Shown here one piece after another: positions 60,760-64,000 of a DNA stretch of 64,000 nucleotides. The first letter of the stretch is position 1, and every line of letters starts with the position of its first letter. A program made the position numbers and the translations under genes. The stretch covers positions 8,796 to 72,795 of the forward strand of contig NZ_JADMKT010000080.1 in NCBI RefSeq assembly GCF_016786255.1, written 5' to 3'. This DNA is from Robertkochia sediminum (lineage in GTDB: Bacteria > Bacteroidota > Bacteroidia > Flavobacteriales > Flavobacteriaceae). Below the pieces are notes generated by a model. The model made no database searches. It was given only the letters and a program-made list of their open reading frames with translations, and had not been told where the DNA came from.

Positions 60760-61416
60760 TTAAGCCTTATCGGTGAACACTAGGTTTGCCAGTATTAAAT
60801 AAGGGGCTATTTCTAGCGCGCAAAGATACAAAATAAAATAAAACAAATATCTCGAGATCGATTTTTGATGATTTAGCAATGTGAGGGCCAGACTAATGAG
60901 GTTTAATAAAAGAAAGATCGATAAGGCTATGACAATCAGGATATTCTTGTCTAATCCTGAATAAGTGTAATATGCTAAAAGGGGTAACAAGATCAGGGCG
61001 CTGTAGTTTCTGTAGGTAAGTTTATGAAATTGAAAACTCTCGGTGAAATTTCCTATTTCAAAGATGGTGGCGATGATCTTCTCCAGGTAGTATTTAAACA
61101 GGATGAAAAGGGTTAAAAAGCTTATTATGACCAATATATTGGTATCTTTTGCCAGATCCAGTCGGTCGATCCCTTCTTTAATGATCATGGCGATCACTAC
61201 AAGCTGGGGTACAAATAGCAGGAGATTGAACCTGTTTTGGGTCTTATTTTGTTCTTTGCTGTAAACTTTGAGGTAACGCTGGTTGATTATAATGGCCAGA
61301 AAAGCGTGGAATCTCTGCTCGTCAAGGACCTTGGCAAGGGTAATGCACAGCAGGCTTATAAATAGCAGGATCGACTCTGTGGTCAGGTATTGGGTATTTC
61401 TAAGGATCTCGTTCAA
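60760..61416 (-). CDS. DUF4271 membrane protein
   Basis: 218 aa with six or seven hydrophobic segments (for example LFISLLCITLAKVL, LVVIAMIIKEG, FLTLFILFKYYLEKII, and a C-terminal YLFYFILYLCALEIAPYLIL). A Bacteroidota-specific family that usually sits beside the uroporphyrinogen-III synthase gene, as here. Function unknown. Its start overlaps the end of the glycosyltransferase gene by 17 bp. Confidence 0.85.
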   Translation of the reverse strand: MNEILRNTQYLTTESILLFISLLCITLAKVLDEQRFHAFLAIIINQRYLKVYSKEQNKTQNRFNLLLFVPQLVVIAMIIKEGIDRLDLAKDTNILVIISFLTLFILFKYYLEKIIATIFEIGNFTESFQFHKLTYRNYSALILLPLLAYYTYSGLDKNILIVIALSIFLLLNLISLALTLLNHQKSISRYLFYFILYLCALEIAPYLILANLVFTDKA

Positions 61417-63088
61417 CAGGGTTGATATTTACCATATTTCCTTCAAATCCGGGTTTGAAATCATAATGCCCCAGACCGATATGAAAGTAGGATGCCTTAA
61501 TAGGTTTCTTCTTTCCGGGTAAGCTAAAACGAAGTTCTGCACTTTTTCCGGGGGGCAATACTATTTCAGGATCTCCGGTTTTCAGCACAAATGTATCTAT
61601 AATTTTTCTGTTGTCATCATAGGTGATCCCCTCAATGCGCAATTTCCTTAGAGGGATGGTCTCGGGATATGGATTATGGAGCTGTGCCGTGAATTCATCC
61701 GGGATGCCGGTGGCAAATTCCCTGTTGTCCAGGTTAAATTGCAGTTTGCTGTAGTTGACAAAGGAATCGATCACCATGCCGTACCATTCCTTGTGCTTAA
61801 ATGGTCGGGTATACGTAATGCTGGCATTGCTAACAGGGTCCTGGGATAGGAGAACTACAGGTTTGTTTCTTAGTGGGGTCTCAGAATGGTCAATGTCGAA
61901 TTGATTTTGGCGGTAACCTACATCATTAAGCGAAAATACCCTGGCCCCGGTATAAAAAGCGTAGGTGGCTGCATCTCGGTACGAATTGTGAAACACCACG
62001 GGTAAGCCACCGGTCTTCTCGTATAATTCTCGTGTCCACTCTTTATTACCATGTGTTTCAAGAGGAACGGGCGACAACTGCGGGAATACCATGGCCAGTC
62101 GCAAAAAGGTGAGGAGTACAACGGTGGCCGCACTTAAGCGGTAAAGCCATTTTCTAAAATGCAGGTGGTTCAGCGCGTAGCGATAGGTGAAAAGTACCAG
62201 GGGGATATGAACGAGGTTTACCCATTGGATCTGTGTTTTTCGATTGAAGCTGGAGATCAGAAAAAACAGGATGAATCCGTAGAACACGGTTTTGAGTCCG
62301 CGATCTACAGCATTCTTTACCGGAGCTTTCACTACCGCAAAATACACCAGCGGAAATGCCAGTCCGCCAAGGGCGATCATATTTAACAGGTAATGCAGGG
62401 TAAACCGAGGGTGATAGGCACTGTTCGCTCTTTCTACCAGGTGATATCTCAGGGATACCAGGTCGTTATCGTAAAGCCACCACAGATGCGGTAGGTAGAG
62501 AATGAGCGCAAGGATTATAGCTCCCCAGATCTTTCCGTCCTTAAAGTTTTGGGGTCTGGAGAGTAAGAGGAAGGTAATGAACAGGGCTCCCTGGTACTTA
62601 CTGTACATCATAGCGGCCATGCAAAGGCCCATTCCAACCATGGTAAGCAGATCGGGGTTGTTGAGGTGTCTTTTATAGACCCAAACCAGTAAAATACCAA
62701 AAAGGATAAGTGGGGTGTCCGGAAGCATAAAAAAGCCAAAGGCACTTAACAGGGCCAGACTTCCCGTAAACCAAAAGAACAGCCAGGGGTGTTTGCCTTT
62801 GAGCGGATGGTCAACAAGGTCCCAGAGCAAAATAAGACTCAAGGCGTAGATGAATGGTGAAAAAAGACGTACCCCTGCCTCTGCCGGAAGTATGCTGCTG
62901 CCCAGGTGAATGAGAAAAGCAACCATGGGAGGGTGGTCAAAATAGCCCCATGAAAGCTCCCGTGAGAAATACACATAATACGCCTCGTCCATGAGCAATT
63001 CGGTGAAAATGATCTGAAGGAGGTTGGCACCTGTAATAACGAGGATCAGGATCAGGAGTGTATTCTTGCTCTTTCTGAAAGTGCGCAT
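61400..63088 (-). CDS. ArnT-like family 39 glycosyltransferase
   Basis: 562 aa, polytopic. The GT39/PMT motif is near the N-terminus: LLMDEAYYVYFSRELSWGYFDHPPMVAFLIHLGSSI (Asp/Glu pair about 33-35), followed by about ten hydrophobic helices and a periplasmic C-terminal domain (about 350-560). These enzymes use polyprenyl-phosphate sugars; the DPM1-like gene encoded divergently could make that donor. Acceptor unknown. Confidence 0.88.
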   Translation of the reverse strand: MRTFRKSKNTLLILILVITGANLLQIIFTELLMDEAYYVYFSRELSWGYFDHPPMVAFLIHLGSSILPAEAGVRLFSPFIYALSLILLWDLVDHPLKGKHPWLFFWFTGSLALLSAFGFFMLPDTPLILFGILLVWVYKRHLNNPDLLTMVGMGLCMAAMMYSKYQGALFITFLLLSRPQNFKDGKIWGAIILALILYLPHLWWLYDNDLVSLRYHLVERANSAYHPRFTLHYLLNMIALGGLAFPLVYFAVVKAPVKNAVDRGLKTVFYGFILFFLISSFNRKTQIQWVNLVHIPLVLFTYRYALNHLHFRKWLYRLSAATVVLLTFLRLAMVFPQLSPVPLETHGNKEWTRELYEKTGGLPVVFHNSYRDAATYAFYTGARVFSLNDVGYRQNQFDIDHSETPLRNKPVVLLSQDPVSNASITYTRPFKHKEWYGMVIDSFVNYSKLQFNLDNREFATGIPDEFTAQLHNPYPETIPLRKLRIEGITYDDNRKIIDTFVLKTGDPEIVLPPGKSAELRFSLPGKKKPIKASYFHIGLGHYDFKPGFEGNMVNINPVERDP

Positions 63089-63190
63089 ATACCGGTTGCT
63101 TTGCTTTAAAATTAGAAAATACTTTGACCTCCGTTCCTACTTCCTATGTTGAAAATCGTAAATATTAGGTTATTTGCCTCGTATAAATAT

Positions 63191-63198
63191 TATTTTTG
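63191..63198 (+). promoter_or_regulatory. -7 box of the DPM1-like gene
   Basis: TATTTTTG matches TAnnTTTG, 19 bp before ATG 63218; supports that start over the in-frame ATG at 63146, which would precede the promoter. Confidence 0.55.
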
Positions 63199-63217
63199 TG
63201 GGACTAACTCCAAATGG

Positions 63218-63994
63218 ATGCACGCTAAAGGTCTTGTAATTATACCCACATACAACGAAATCGAGAATGTGGAAGCCATTGTCGAAGCGGTCTTCGGGCT
63301 CAAAGAAACTTTCGATGTCCTTATTGTAGACGATAATTCACCCGACGGTACGGCCCAAAAGGTGGTGGAAATGCAGGATCGTTTTTCCGGCAGGCTTCAT
63401 CTCTTACTTCGCAAGGAGAAGCAAGGTCTGGGAAAGGCCTATATCAGCGGATTCAAGTGGGCGCTGGAAAGGGATTATGAATACCTTTTCGAAATGGATG
63501 CCGATTTCTCCCATGACCCCAATGATCTTGAACGATTGTATCGCACCTGCAAAAAGCCGGGTGTAGATATCGCTATAGGCTCCCGTTATGTGCAGGGGGT
63601 CAATGTGGTGAACTGGCCATTGAACAGGGTGCTCCTGTCTTATGGGGCCTCGTTCTATGTGAAGCTCATTACCGGGATGCGTATTCACGATCCTACGGCA
63701 GGTTTTATATGTTACAGCCGCAAGGTGATCGAGGGCATTGACCTTGACGATATACAATTTGTGGGCTATGCCTTTCAGATCGAGATGAAGTTCAGGGCTT
63801 ATACCCGTGGGTTTAAGCTGGTAGAAGTACCCATTATATTTAAGGACCGCGAGCTCGGACAGTCAAAAATGAGTGGAGCCATTATCCATGAAGCGGTGCT
63901 GGGAGTTTTAAGCATGAAGTGGAAGAGTCTCTTTAATAAAAAAGATAAATCGTATGAGCAAAATTCTTATCAAGAGTGCCAACATCGTAAATGA
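63218..63994 (+). CDS. Polyprenol-phosphate sugar synthase (DPM1-like, GT2)
   Basis: About 258 aa. GT2 fold: LVIIPTYNEIENVEAIVEAVFG at the start, nucleotide-sugar site IVDDNSPDGTAQKV, DxD-like FEMDADFSHDP, IAIGSRYVQG, DPTAGFICYSRKV and FKDRELGQSKMSG. It transfers a sugar (mannose or glucose) to polyprenyl phosphate. No C-terminal membrane helices. The start is ATG 63218. Its 3' end overlaps the next gene by 41 bp. Confidence 0.92.
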   Translation: MHAKGLVIIPTYNEIENVEAIVEAVFGLKETFDVLIVDDNSPDGTAQKVVEMQDRFSGRLHLLLRKEKQGLGKAYISGFKWALERDYEYLFEMDADFSHDPNDLERLYRTCKKPGVDIAIGSRYVQGVNVVNWPLNRVLLSYGASFYVKLITGMRIHDPTAGFICYSRKVIEGIDLDDIQFVGYAFQIEMKFRAYTRGFKLVEVPIIFKDRELGQSKMSGAIIHEAVLGVLSMKWKSLFNKKDKSYEQNSYQECQHRK

Positions 63995-64000
63995 AGATAA
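63954..64000 (+). CDS. pyrC: Dihydroorotase, N-terminal fragment (runs off window)
   Basis: Only 15 codons are visible: MSKILIKSANIVNED, matching the usual beginning of Bacteroidota dihydroorotases, and the DPM1-like/dihydroorotase order is familiar in this phylum. Pyrimidine synthesis. It overlaps the glycosyltransferase gene by 41 bp in another frame. Confidence 0.6.
   Translation, partial: MSKILIKSANIVNED

Overview
The window looks like chromosome from a marine member of the Flavobacteriaceae (Bacteroidota). Support comes from the gene repertoire: an IPExxxVDY-family protein between rnc and pyk, a DUF4271 protein next to uroporphyrinogen-III synthase, a FeoB-associated Cys-rich protein, SemiSWEET, a long PurF, a carotenoid lycopene cyclase and PorT-like barrel proteins. 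Many genes are also preceded by the Bacteroidota -7 promoter box TAnnTTTG, several times with TTG 19-21 bp upstream. Base composition is intermediate, except for a visibly AT-rich left end.

Layout. 1-2.1 kb: two AT-rich single-gene units (a beta-lactamase-fold serine hydrolase and a TPR/TonB-like protein) with the boundary logic of integron gene cassettes. 2.1-3.1 kb: two large hairpins, an excisionase-like HTH gene, a possible att remnant and tRNA-Asn. 3.2-10.9 kb: envelope and iron genes (barrel protein, RseP, SCO1, FeoA-FeoB, a sugar/H+ symporter and the FeoB-associated protein) with two C-rich simple-repeat tracts. 11-20 kb: tricorn-like protease, small exported proteins including two DsrE-like ones, and a ZIP transporter divergent from a TonB receptor. 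20-22 kb: lycopene cyclase and a polyprenyl diphosphate synthase. 22.2-29 kb: a TetR-TolC-MFP-RND efflux operon with a near-perfect operator candidate. 29-31.6 kb: a radical SAM protein and a Gfo/Idh/MocA oxidoreductase.

31.6-33.5 kb holds no protein gene. It carries seven copies of a ~75-nt unit. Read on the minus strand, each copy has a -7 box, an almost invariant RNA body and an intrinsic terminator, and each is preceded by two ~11-bp direct repeats spaced exactly 20 bp. I interpret this as a tandem small-RNA array, the best candidate for an undescribed system here. Next to it lies a minus-strand purine group (purN-rnhA-START-pfkB-purF). Divergent from that runs acpP-fabF-rnc-IPExxxVDY-pyk, with a 20-bp, G-U-rich RNA hairpin between acpP and fabF that could be an RNase III substrate.

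42.7-50.5 kb is a sugar-catabolism locus: a minus-strand operon (two TIM-barrel isomerases, an MFS permease, a Gfo/Idh/MocA dehydrogenase and a DUF1080 3-keto-glycoside hydrolase-like lipoprotein) divergent from a GMC oxidoreductase and its Tat-exported subunit 3. Together these suggest 3-keto-sugar chemistry. 50.7-64 kb is mainly housekeeping: leuS-SemiSWEET, alanine dehydrogenase, a zinc metallopeptidase, an Lrp regulator with a saccharopine-dehydrogenase-family enzyme, DUF423, pckA, hemD, DUF4271, an ArnT-like glycosyltransferase, a DPM1-like glycosyltransferase and the first codons of dihydroorotase.

All assignments come from reading the sequence; no database search or folding program was run.
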